The notes beneath the pieces are model-generated. The model did not search any database. It had not been told where the DNA came from and saw nothing but the letters and a program-made list of their open reading frames with translations. The translations under genes and the position numbers were made by a program. This document shows positions 1-6,764 of a stretch of DNA of 11,563 nucleotides, piece after piece. The DNA is taken from positions 1 through 11,563 of the forward strand of contig CALKMQ010000001.1 of assembly GCA_938092125.1 (NCBI GenBank), written 5' to 3'. Within the stretch, counting starts at the first letter, position 1. Each line of letters opens with the position of its first letter. The stretch comes from an uncultured bacterium (GTDB lineage Bacteria; Fidelibacterota; Marinisomatia; Marinisomatales; UBA1611).

Positions 1-1320
1 GGCAATCTTACCACCCTCAACATATATCGTCTCTGTTCCAAAAATTTGATTTTTCAACATTGGATCATTTGACACATAATCCACAGTCCCAGTATTTAAA
101 TACATTAAGTACTGAGGCGAAAAACCACTAACTTGGTGCCAACCTGGCTCAACACGAATAGGCGTTTTAAGAGGAGTATGACCTACATATCTACCATCAA
201 TATATATTGGAACTCCTTTTAAATTTGCATCAACCCTGATTGCTGATTGCCCAAGTAATAATTCATCATTCGTTCTGTTCTTTTTGATAGAACCAAATCT
301 ACTTTTAGTGATTGATACAAAAGGAAGTTTCTGCCACCAAGAAGTTTTCGGAACTTTTACAATTCTACCATCTAAATCATCATTTATTATAGAATGATCT
401 GCTAGCTCTTCAATTAATTGGCCTTTCGAAGATTCCAAATTATCAAATAACTTTGCTTTTTCATCATCTTCCCTAGCAGCAGTCATTTTATCCCAGAAAG
501 AAAGACTACTTTTTGAAGGAGAGTCATCGGATAAATCAGACCATTCTGCTAACTCCTCTCCAGAATTTTCCTCGATAAAGTATTCATCAACTGATTGGTA
601 GGCTTTCTCATCAGCTTTAACAGGTTTTGAATCAAAACGATTAAGATCCTCTGAAGCTGAAGTGTAATTGGAAAAAATATCATCTATATTTTCTGATTTA
701 TCTTCTCCAATTATGTTTGAAGCTATATTTACAGAACCCTCTCCAGGGTGATTTGTGTGATACAGCTTACCCTTATATCTAAAGATAGCATTAGAACCAA
801 GTTCCTCTCTAGCTTTGTTAAATGCTGCTTGAAAGCTAGTGTTATATGTAGGGAAACCTTTCTGAGAAATAACAGAAAAGACAGATTTTCCTTTCTTATC
901 TAAATGCTTTTTTAAATTCGCTTGAAGATTGTTTTTCATCTCTGTATGGATAAAAACAACAGCTGACGAACTTCCCTCACTATTAATAATATCATACCAA
1001 TGAATTTTTTTTGTAAGGAGAATTGCTATCTGAACAGATTCGTCAAAGCTGTCAATAACTAATTCTTTAATTAAGTTATTTGGATCAGCTTTTGGATTAA
1101 TTTCGTTTACGTGTTTCACACCTAAAAGTGTGATATAAAGCCAATTTCTATCTGACTTCCACCCTATTATATTATCATCAGGTATTGGCTCAGAATAATC
1201 AATACTAATCATAAGACCATTGGTCTTAGGATCATACTTAATATCTTTAAGTTCTGACGCCAGGGCCCCCGATACAATTAGGGACACACCTATAATGATA
1301 TGTTTCATATTTTTTAACAT
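1..1320 (-). CDS. Exported PEGA-domain protein with AMIN-like N-terminal region (3' end outside window)
   Basis: The frame reads without a stop from the ATG at 1320 down to position 1, giving 440 residues; the C-terminus is missing. Residues 1-21 form a signal peptide (basic start, hydrophobic core, ALA before Ser22). Residues about 22-125 are beta-rich and resemble an AMIN-type periplasmic domain, though only weakly. Residues about 163-189 (AF..AREELG...FRYKGKLYHT) look like a short F.W.GK.Y.T motif seen in many hypothetical proteins. Residues 200-350 are acidic and low in structure. Residues about 360-405 match a PEGA domain (GVPIYIDGRYVGHTPL, then EPGWH), and TIYVEGG near the edge suggests that little is missing. 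PEGA domains are usually surface or periplasmic beta-sandwich modules. The 1320 start is chosen because GGAG lies 6 nt upstream; Met5 at 1308 is an alternative. The exact role is unknown. Confidence 0.82.
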   Translation of the reverse strand, partial: MLKNMKHIIIGVSLIVSGALASELKDIKYDPKTNGLMISIDYSEPIPDDNIIGWKSDRNWLYITLLGVKHVNEINPKADPNNLIKELVIDSFDESVQIAILLTKKIHWYDIINSEGSSSAVVFIHTEMKNNLQANLKKHLDKKGKSVFSVISQKGFPTYNTSFQAAFNKAREELGSNAIFRYKGKLYHTNHPGEGSVNIASNIIGEDKSENIDDIFSNYTSASEDLNRFDSKPVKADEKAYQSVDEYFIEENSGEELAEWSDLSDDSPSKSSLSFWDKMTAAREDDEKAKLFDNLESSKGQLIEELADHSIINDDLDGRIVKVPKTSWWQKLPFVSITKSRFGSIKKNRTNDELLLGQSAIRVDANLKGVPIYIDGRYVGHTPLKTPIRVEPGWHQVSGFSPQYLMYLNTGTVDYVSNDPMLKNQIFGTETIYVEGGKIA

Positions 1321-1578
1321 ATTAGACTCCGCATTGAATAAATATTAAAACATTATTTAATCTAATGTCAACAATAAATTAAAATTCTTTAAATATCTAT
1401 TATATAAGGATTTATAGAAAAATAAGCCATTTAATCAATTACTTTAAGTGTGAAAATTTTGTGATTTTATTAAATTTTTAATAGTAATCTTAAACAGCTT
1501 ATTAAAGCTTTTTAGATTAAGTAATCCTATTACTTTGATAAATAAATAATTAAAAATTAGTTTTTAAAAGTACTACAT
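1321..1578. other. AT-rich divergent intergenic region with a 7-bp inverted repeat
   Basis: This 258-nt gap separates the minus-strand PEGA gene from the plus-strand gene block. It is extremely AT-rich and holds no convincing ORF. Besides the PEGA promoter it contains a perfect inverted repeat, AAGTAAT-CCT-ATTACTT (1519-1535), whose right end overlaps a TTGATA (1535-1540) that could be a -35 box for the plus-strand gene. The matching -10 is weak (TAGTTT at 1558-1563), so that plus-strand promoter is tentative. The palindrome could be an operator or chance in AT-rich DNA. Confidence 0.4.
1344..1371 (-). promoter_or_regulatory. Sigma-70-type promoter of the PEGA gene
   Basis: On the minus strand a perfect TTGACA (1371-1366) is followed after 16 nt by TTTAAT (1349-1344), five of six matches to the -10 consensus. 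This would start transcription near 1337, about 17 nt before the ATG. A GGAG ribosome site sits at 1330-1327. The arrangement is directly visible; activity is inferred. Confidence 0.6.
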
Positions 1579-2661
1579 ATGCAAAAAATTATGAACAAAG
1601 TTGTAAATAAACTTTTAATAATATTGTTAGTGCCAAGCTTTGTTATATTTGGTAGAAATAATACAAAAATAATCAAAAGCTACAGCATCTCACAAAACTT
1701 TGGTACAGAAACTAGAGAGCTTTCACAATCCACTATTGTTAGATATAATTCGCAACACCAAATACTAGATAGCACCATATATATACACAACATCCCCTTA
1801 TCAAAAAAATATAGCTACATCGATTATAAAAATAGACAATCACTTCAAAAGCTTGAAGGCATTGAACGCTTAATGCATTTTAAATATGATTACAATATTG
1901 GCGGAAAACTAGTGGCTAAACACTTATACAGTACCAATGATGACTCTCTAAAGTGGCGAGAATTTTATAAATATTACAGCAACGGCAATTTATGGAAGAT
2001 AATAAGATTTGATCCATCAAAAGTAAATATGTCTAATAAACTAGATGGTTTAAATACAAATAGTGATAACATGCCTTGGGGCGAAAGCTTTGATTACAAT
2101 GATGATGGTAAGATTAAAGAGCATAAAGAATTCTATGCTGGTTTTATTATCGAACACACCGTTTATGATAATGACAGCAGTGGAAATATATTTGTAAAAG
2201 AAGAAAATTTTGATCCTTCCATAATGAAAAAAATTACGTATTCTTACAATGATAATGGCAATGTTGACCAAATAATAAGCTCAAGAAGAGGCTTTTCAAT
2301 AGGTTCTAAAAAATTTGAATATGATGAAGCTGGAAGAGTCAGCCGCATCATACACTATAATATGGATGGAAACCTTGAAAAAACTATTACCAATTTGTAT
2401 GATGAGAAACTAGGAAGAGAAACAAAAATAATTACGGATGCTTCTATGAAGCTTATTCGTAGAATTGAATACAGAATTAATAGCCAAAATAATAAAATTA
2501 TCCAAGCTACCTTTGATGATAAAAGCAGATTAATTCAAAAAAAGACAATAGGCTATGATAAACATGGAAATATAGCAAGAGTCCATGACTATGATATGCT
2601 TAAACCATCTGAACAGGGTAACCCAATACTAATTAATATTATTACTTATGAATATGATTAA
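1579..2661 (+). CDS. Exported protein with YD-like (RHS-type) repeats
   Basis: This 360-residue protein has a basic N-terminus and a hydrophobic stretch at about residues 11-25 that reads as a signal peptide or anchor. Degenerate repeats of the form [FY]xYD/Nxx-G-[NKR]-[IVL] occur at about 101-117, 129-145, 171-185, 195-212, 221-234, 246-266 and 324-339. They resemble the YD motifs of RHS/wall-associated proteins, which fold into beta structures, but the match is loose and there is no RHS core or toxin tip. No good SD precedes either ATG (1579 or 1591, Met5), so the exact start is uncertain; Met5 gives an equally plausible signal peptide. The protein ends on ITYEYD, the opening of a further repeat, so it may be clipped. 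It is 44 nt upstream of the next gene and probably co-transcribed. No specific function is recognised. Confidence 0.7.
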   Translation: MQKIMNKVVNKLLIILLVPSFVIFGRNNTKIIKSYSISQNFGTETRELSQSTIVRYNSQHQILDSTIYIHNIPLSKKYSYIDYKNRQSLQKLEGIERLMHFKYDYNIGGKLVAKHLYSTNDDSLKWREFYKYYSNGNLWKIIRFDPSKVNMSNKLDGLNTNSDNMPWGESFDYNDDGKIKEHKEFYAGFIIEHTVYDNDSSGNIFVKEENFDPSIMKKITYSYNDNGNVDQIISSRRGFSIGSKKFEYDEAGRVSRIIHYNMDGNLEKTITNLYDEKLGRETKIITDASMKLIRRIEYRINSQNNKIIQATFDDKSRLIQKKTIGYDKHGNIARVHDYDMLKPSEQGNPILINIITYEYD

Positions 2662-2705
2662 ATTAAACTTTATAATTTTGATGAAATTTAATTTCAGGAG
2701 GCACA

Positions 2706-3527
2706 ATGAGATTCATTGATGTAAAAAGTACTATAATTGGAGTTTTAATTACTCTACTTTTTCTATCCATCTTTGGATTTAGACCTGAGACCGATGAACT
2801 TGGACACCTGGTAGTAAAAAGCATTACTGTTGAAGATGATCGCGGTGTAGTCATGGGCTATATGGGAAATGGCTATATGCAAACTTATAATACTTTTGGT
2901 GAGCCTACATTATTTGTGGGCACAGGAAAAGATGGCGGTGGATACCTTAGAGCGTATAATGGAGAAGGAGATGAATCTGCCTATGTCGGAACAGGAAGAA
3001 TGGGTGGTGGATACATAAGGACTTATAATAATTCAGGTCGAGAAACTTCGTACCTTGGTACTGGCTCTGATAATTCTGGCCAATTGCGTATCTACGACAA
3101 GCTAGGAGAAACAAGATCTTACATTGGTGATGGCTATATTCAAGCATATAATCAATTTGGAGAAAGAACTATATTCCTAGGTACTGGTACAAATGGCGGT
3201 GGATACCTAAGAACATATAATTTTAGTGGGCAAGAAAGTATTTATGTTGGAACAGGAGCAGATAGCTCTGGCCAAATTAGAATTTATGATAATTCTGGGG
3301 AAACTGGATCTTTTCTAGGCAGTGGTTATTTTAGAACCTATAATAGGTTTGGTAAATTAACCACTTTTATTGGCAACGCTTCTGATGGCGGCGGATACTT
3401 AAGAACAAACAATAAGTTTGAAACGGAAACCGTTTTTCTAGGGACTAATAACGCAAACGAGGGACTAATAAACCTAAACGACAAATTCGGGCAAAGCTTC
3501 TGGATTAGGTTAAATAAGAAAAATTAA
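2706..3527 (+). CDS. Membrane-anchored glycine-rich beta-repeat protein (18/23-residue units)
   Basis: This 273-residue protein opens with one hydrophobic segment (about residues 9-24) without a clear cleavage site, suggesting an N-in anchor with the rest exported. From residue 39 to the end it is almost entirely tandem repeats with consensus Y-[IL]-[RQ]-[TA]-Y-N-x-x-G-[ER]-x-[ST]-x-[FY]-[LIV]-G-T-G-x-x-G-G-G. The regular spacing of Gly, Tyr and hydrophobic residues suggests a beta-solenoid or stacked beta-hairpins. Similar strings (YNxxG...LGxxxxGxG) occur in uncharacterised proteins of environmental bacteria, but no function is known to me. A strong AGGAGG SD lies at 2696-2701, 4 nt before the ATG, so the start is secure and expression is probably efficient. 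It sits between a YD-like repeat protein and a MORN-type repeat protein, all apparently exported. Confidence 0.85.
   Translation: MRFIDVKSTIIGVLITLLFLSIFGFRPETDELGHLVVKSITVEDDRGVVMGYMGNGYMQTYNTFGEPTLFVGTGKDGGGYLRAYNGEGDESAYVGTGRMGGGYIRTYNNSGRETSYLGTGSDNSGQLRIYDKLGETRSYIGDGYIQAYNQFGERTIFLGTGTNGGGYLRTYNFSGQESIYVGTGADSSGQIRIYDNSGETGSFLGSGYFRTYNRFGKLTTFIGNASDGGGYLRTNNKFETETVFLGTNNANEGLINLNDKFGQSFWIRLNKKN
2820..3524 (+). repeat. Eleven coding tandem repeats with 18/23-residue order
   Basis: Aligned units fall at residues 39-56 (18), 57-79 (23), 80-102 (23), 103-125 (23), 126-143 (18), 144-166 (23), 167-189 (23), 190-207 (18), 208-230 (23), 231-253 (23) and 254-273 (20, terminal). The short units end in YMGNG, YIGDG or FLGSG and lack the five-residue loop (TGxxx) of the long ones. 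Each short unit is followed by two or three long ones. At the DNA level stretches such as GGCGGTGGATACCT recur, showing descent by duplication. Confidence 0.8.
3441..3471 (+). repeat. 11-bp direct repeat, 20 bp apart, read in two frames
   Basis: GGGACTAATAA occurs at 3441-3451 and again at 3461-3471, with AAACG following both copies. The first copy is read as G-T-N and the second, in another frame, as G-L-I-N. It lies in the last divergent units of the repeat protein and looks like a small slippage duplication that shifted phase locally. Confidence 0.5.
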
Positions 3528-3542
3528 TTTTTTATTCATTTT

Positions 3543-3571
3543 TTGACTTTGTGGTATTGTTGTTTTAAATT
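3543..3571 (+). promoter_or_regulatory. Possible promoter of the MORN-type gene
   Basis: TTGACT (3543-3548) is a five-of-six -35 box. TTAAAT (3565-3570, 16-nt spacer) or TAAATT (3566-3571, 17-nt spacer) are four-of-six -10 candidates. It lies in the 109-nt gap before the 1027-residue gene, the longest gap within the plus-strand block. AT-rich sequence makes chance matches common. Confidence 0.4.
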
Positions 3572-3590
3572 TGTAATACAAAAGGAATCC

Positions 3591-3626
3591 GAGGGGAGGT
3601 AAAAATATATTTGCTTTCCTTCCATT
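3591..3626 (+). promoter_or_regulatory. Displaced strong SD-like site in a possible leader hairpin
   Basis: GAGGGGAGGT (3591-3600) is one of the strongest SD-like strings in the window, but the first in-frame ATG of the following gene is at 3637, 36 nt further on, and a TAA at 3631 blocks any earlier in-frame start. The core GGGAGG (3594-3599) can pair along its full length with CCTTCC (3618-3623; one G-U pair) across an 18-nt AT-rich loop. A TTG at 3611, 10 nt after the SD-like site, would begin an 11-codon reading frame ending at 3646 and overlapping the gene start. This could be a translated leader or a folded 5' UTR controlling translation; neither is proven. Confidence 0.35.
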
Positions 3627-3636
3627 TGTATAAAAA

Positions 3637-6600
3637 ATGTATATAAAAACTATGAAACAGTTACTTACTGCGGTTTTACTGCTATCTGCTATTTGGGCGC
3701 AGAATAATGGTTTGGTTATTACTAAATATCCTGATGGTGGACTGAAGGTAGAAGGTAATTATGCTAACGGTGTTCGAAATGGTGCCTGGGCGGAATATTG
3801 GCAAGAAGTATGGTGGTATGATTACGGTGAAGATGGTGAAGCCAATACTAAAGATACACTAGAAAATAATGGCCAGTGGGATTCAATCGAAGTAGTTATC
3901 CCAGAATTTAAACCAAAATTAAAACTCCAGGGTAATTACCTAAATGGTAACCGCGACGGAACATGGATCGAATTTTTTGAGGATGGAAAAAGAAAAACAG
4001 AACTAAATTATTCAAACGGTAAGTTTAGCGGACTACAATCTTACTGGAGCTCTAATGGTAACAAAATAGAAGAAAAAAACTACATTAATGGAAAGCAGCA
4101 AGGATTGTGGACGATTTATTATGAAGAAACCGGAATTAAAAAAGAAGAAACCTTCTATATTGATGGTGTTCAAGAAGGTTTGTGGACAGAATGGTTCGAA
4201 GATGGCCAAAAAAGAAGAGAAAGAAATTTTAAAAATGGGGAAAGAGATAGCACTTGGAATACTTGGTATGAAAATGGTAATAAAAGATTTCTTGCTACTT
4301 ACAGTGATGGAAAACTAAATGGTAAATACATTCGTTGGTACCAAGGTGGAATAATCAAAGAGCAAGACGGAGATTACATAAATAACAAAAAACACAACAA
4401 ATGGGTTTTTTGGGATAAAAACGGACAAAAAAGTGAAGAAATTAACTATAATGCTGGTATTCAAAATGGACCACATATTAAATGGTTTGGTGATTCAAGT
4501 GATCAGCACAAAAAATTTCATAAAAACTTTAAAAATGGTGAGAAAGATGGCCTTTGGCACTTTTGGTATACTACTGGTGTAGACTCCCTCAAGTCTAGCT
4601 ACCTTGAAGGTAAAAAAGATGGTCATTGGATTTGGTGGAGAAGCAATGGACTCAAAGACAAAGAAGGCTTCTACAAAAAAGAAAAAAAACATGGTGTTTG
4701 GACAGTTTGGAATGATTCATCAGGAACTGCATATCATAAACTCCATGAAGAAACTTTTGTAGATGATATAATTGACGGTAGTGTGACCAAGTGGTATAAA
4801 GAAGGCGATATTGATAGGCAAGGCGTCATGAGAGGTAAAGAGCGAGAAGGCGAATGGACTTATTGGGAAAAAGGTGGAAAAAGATGGCTGAAATTTGACT
4901 ACGGCGATGGTTTAGAGAGAGTAACTCTAGGTGAAATTGAAGAACGCGATGGTATTACTTACAAGATTGGTAAATATGAACCTTATATCGGGATAGTTGA
5001 AGAAATTGGTGGTAAAAGAGGATACAAACTTCTTGGAAGGTTTTTAGATGGTGTAAGAGATGGTAAATGGGTCCAGTGGTATGATAATGGACAAGTTGAA
5101 GTCCAAGGCGAGTATTACAGAGGGAAAAAACACGGGGAATGGTCTCTCTGGTACAATAATGGTAAATCAAAAGAACAAGGAACTTTTAGTTTCGGGAAAG
5201 TTGATAGTTTATATAAATATTGGTTTGATAATGGGCATCTAAAAGAAGAGCAACGATATAAAAAAGGGCTCCCGCATGGCCGGTGGACAAAATGGTACAA
5301 AGAAGACCCTACTCTTAAATATGTGGAAAATGGAAACTGGCAATACAAAGACGGTGTCTATAAAGATGAAAGTAACGAATTATGGAGCTGGTGGTGGTAT
5401 TTAAACGATAACAAAGAAGAAGAAGGCTACTACATAGACGGCTTTAAAGAGGGTGCTTGGTTTTCATGGTTTACAACGGGAATAAAGAGTAGTGAGGGAA
5501 CATTTTCAAAAAATGAAAGATCTGGCCTCTGGCTTTACTACAATGAAGATGGAGCTGTAACTCAAGAGCTTACTTATTCAAATGACCTTTTAAATGGAAG
5601 AGAAACTAAATGGGTTGTCTCTTCATCAGATAGTTTAGGAAAAGAGTACGAGAAATTTTGGAAAAATGGAGAGCTTAACGGCCCTGCTACGTCCTGGATT
5701 GATGGCTTTAGGTCAAAAATGATTACCTATAAAGGAGAATCTAAAACAGGAAAAGAAATTGCAGATGGACCATGGGTAACTTGGTATTTAAACAGTGACC
5801 AAATCATGGAACAAGGGTTCCATAAAAACAATGTTAAAGATGGATTAACTACATACTTTTACAAAAACGGTAATAAGAAAAAAGAAGGAAATTTATCTGC
5901 CAATATAGAAAAAAAGTTTTCTAAACCTGAAGGTGTTTGGACTTATTGGAATAAAGATGGACAAGTTGACTTTACTTTTGACTACGGAAAAGATCTTGAC
6001 CATGTAAAATTTAAAGATTTATCTAAAATTGATGAAACTGAGCTACTATATAAGATTAATGATAATACCAAACCGTTTACCGGTGTAATCGCAGACGAAA
6101 ACAAAGAAGAAGAATATTTATTTTTAGGTAGATTACTTAATGGTAAAAAAGACGGACCTTGGATTAGATGGTACGAGAGCAAAAAAGTTCCTGAAGTTGT
6201 TTTAATGCCTGTTCCAGAGCCTCAGCCTAGAGGAACATGGAGCGGTGGAAAAGAAACCATAGGAGCATATAAAGATGGTAAAAAACATGGCTTATGGACA
6301 ACATATTATTCTAACCAACAAATAAAAGATATTGGTACCTATGATAATGGTATTTACAATGGAAAATGGACATTTTATTATAAAAATGGAGAAAAAGAAA
6401 AAGAAGGTACTTTAAAAAATGGTAATGCACATAGTAAATGGGTGTTTTACAACGAGAACGGTAAGAAAACTCAAGAAGGGCTTTTTAACGAAGGTCTTAA
6501 AAACGGAAAATGGATAGCATATTTTGAGGATGGAAAACTTACTGAAGGTGAATACCTCGATGGCAAAAAAGATGGTACCTGGACCAGTTGGCGAGATTAT

Positions 6601-6720
6601 GATAAAACTCGTAAAGAGATGCAAGGTGCATATAAAAATGGAAAAATGGTTGATAAATGGTACTTTTATAATAATAAAGGGAATTTAAAAGAAATAAGAT
6701 ACTTCTCTCCTGTTTTTTAA
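3637..6720 (+). CDS. Giant exported MORN_2/YwqK-type repeat protein (1027 aa)
   Basis: The ATG at 3652 (Met6) gives a clean signal peptide (MKQLLTAVLLLSAIWAQ), so the true start may be there rather than at 3637; neither ATG has an SD at normal spacing. The rest is roughly thirty repeats of about 24 residues with pattern NGxxxGxWxxWyxnGxkxxEgxY, the signature of MORN_2 (YwqK-like) repeats; GxW recurs at residues 49, 108, 156, 181, 305, 329, 405, 476, 500, 606, 711, 840, 885 and 980, among others. Two homologous non-MORN modules (about 407-481 and 768-845) interrupt the array, and a proline-rich stretch (851-864) follows the second. MORN_2 proteins are often labelled 'antitoxin' by homology to YwqK, but nothing here suggests a toxin-antitoxin pair. 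A repeat scaffold outside the cytoplasm is inferred. The next gene follows after 44 nt. Confidence 0.88.
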   Translation: MYIKTMKQLLTAVLLLSAIWAQNNGLVITKYPDGGLKVEGNYANGVRNGAWAEYWQEVWWYDYGEDGEANTKDTLENNGQWDSIEVVIPEFKPKLKLQGNYLNGNRDGTWIEFFEDGKRKTELNYSNGKFSGLQSYWSSNGNKIEEKNYINGKQQGLWTIYYEETGIKKEETFYIDGVQEGLWTEWFEDGQKRRERNFKNGERDSTWNTWYENGNKRFLATYSDGKLNGKYIRWYQGGIIKEQDGDYINNKKHNKWVFWDKNGQKSEEINYNAGIQNGPHIKWFGDSSDQHKKFHKNFKNGEKDGLWHFWYTTGVDSLKSSYLEGKKDGHWIWWRSNGLKDKEGFYKKEKKHGVWTVWNDSSGTAYHKLHEETFVDDIIDGSVTKWYKEGDIDRQGVMRGKEREGEWTYWEKGGKRWLKFDYGDGLERVTLGEIEERDGITYKIGKYEPYIGIVEEIGGKRGYKLLGRFLDGVRDGKWVQWYDNGQVEVQGEYYRGKKHGEWSLWYNNGKSKEQGTFSFGKVDSLYKYWFDNGHLKEEQRYKKGLPHGRWTKWYKEDPTLKYVENGNWQYKDGVYKDESNELWSWWWYLNDNKEEEGYYIDGFKEGAWFSWFTTGIKSSEGTFSKNERSGLWLYYNEDGAVTQELTYSNDLLNGRETKWVVSSSDSLGKEYEKFWKNGELNGPATSWIDGFRSKMITYKGESKTGKEIADGPWVTWYLNSDQIMEQGFHKNNVKDGLTTYFYKNGNKKKEGNLSANIEKKFSKPEGVWTYWNKDGQVDFTFDYGKDLDHVKFKDLSKIDETELLYKINDNTKPFTGVIADENKEEEYLFLGRLLNGKKDGPWIRWYESKKVPEVVLMPVPEPQPRGTWSGGKETIGAYKDGKKHGLWTTYYSNQQIKDIGTYDNGIYNGKWTFYYKNGEKEKEGTLKNGNAHSKWVFYNENGKKTQEGLFNEGLKNGKWIAYFEDGKLTEGEYLDGKKDGTWTSWRDYDKTRKEMQGAYKNGKMVDKWYFYNNKGNLKEIRYFSPVF
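4855..5079 (+). repeat. Internal 'restart' module, copy 1 (residues 407-481)
   Basis: The segment begins WTYWEKGGK, passes FDYG..L..V, then YKI....PYIGIV and LGRFLDGVRDGKW. It is homologous to the module at 5938-6171. The second half (rDGitYK...PyiG) resembles the usual beginning of a stand-alone YwqK-type protein, so it may mark the join between fused repeat units. Confidence 0.6.
5938..6171 (+). repeat. Internal 'restart' module, copy 2 (residues 768-845)
   Basis: The segment begins WTYWNKDGQ, passes FDYG.DL.HV, then LLYKI....KPFTGVI and LGRLLNGKKDGPW. It aligns over its length with the module at 4855-5079, 361 residues earlier, with DNA matches such as TGGACTTATTGG and TTTGACTACGG preserved. 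Confidence 0.6.
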
Positions 6721-6764
6721 TTACTTTTATTAATATTATCTTACTAACAATTAGTCGCAATCTT

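Noticed and set aside
1496..1513. AGCTT-ATTA-AAGCT followed by T residues as a terminator facing the plus-strand genes
   Set aside because: A five-base stem with two G-C pairs is too weak, and no gene ends just upstream on that strand.
2050..2271. Minus-strand ORF of 73 codons inside the YD-like gene
   Set aside because: It lies wholly within a better-supported plus-strand gene, has no SD or recognisable domain, and is explained by repetitive AT-rich coding sequence.
3421..3437. Hairpin AAACGG-AAA-CCGTTT followed by T residues
   Set aside because: It lies inside the coding frame, has a short stem with only two consecutive G-C pairs, and is probably chance.
2820..3524. Tandem repeats as a possible CRISPR or non-coding satellite
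   Set aside because: The units keep a long open frame with synonymous-looking variation, and lack identical repeats with unique spacers.
3519..3532. AT-only palindrome at the end of the 273-residue gene as a terminator
   Set aside because: The stem has no G-C pairs and would be too unstable; a T-rich stretch alone is not enough.
4495..5348. Several small ORFs on both strands inside the MORN-type gene
   Set aside because: They are alternative-frame readings of the tandem repeats; none has a ribosome site or family resemblance.
3637..6720. Toxin-antitoxin label often attached to YwqK-like proteins
   Set aside because: The protein is exported, 1027 residues long and has no adjacent toxin-like gene; the label would come from repeat homology only.
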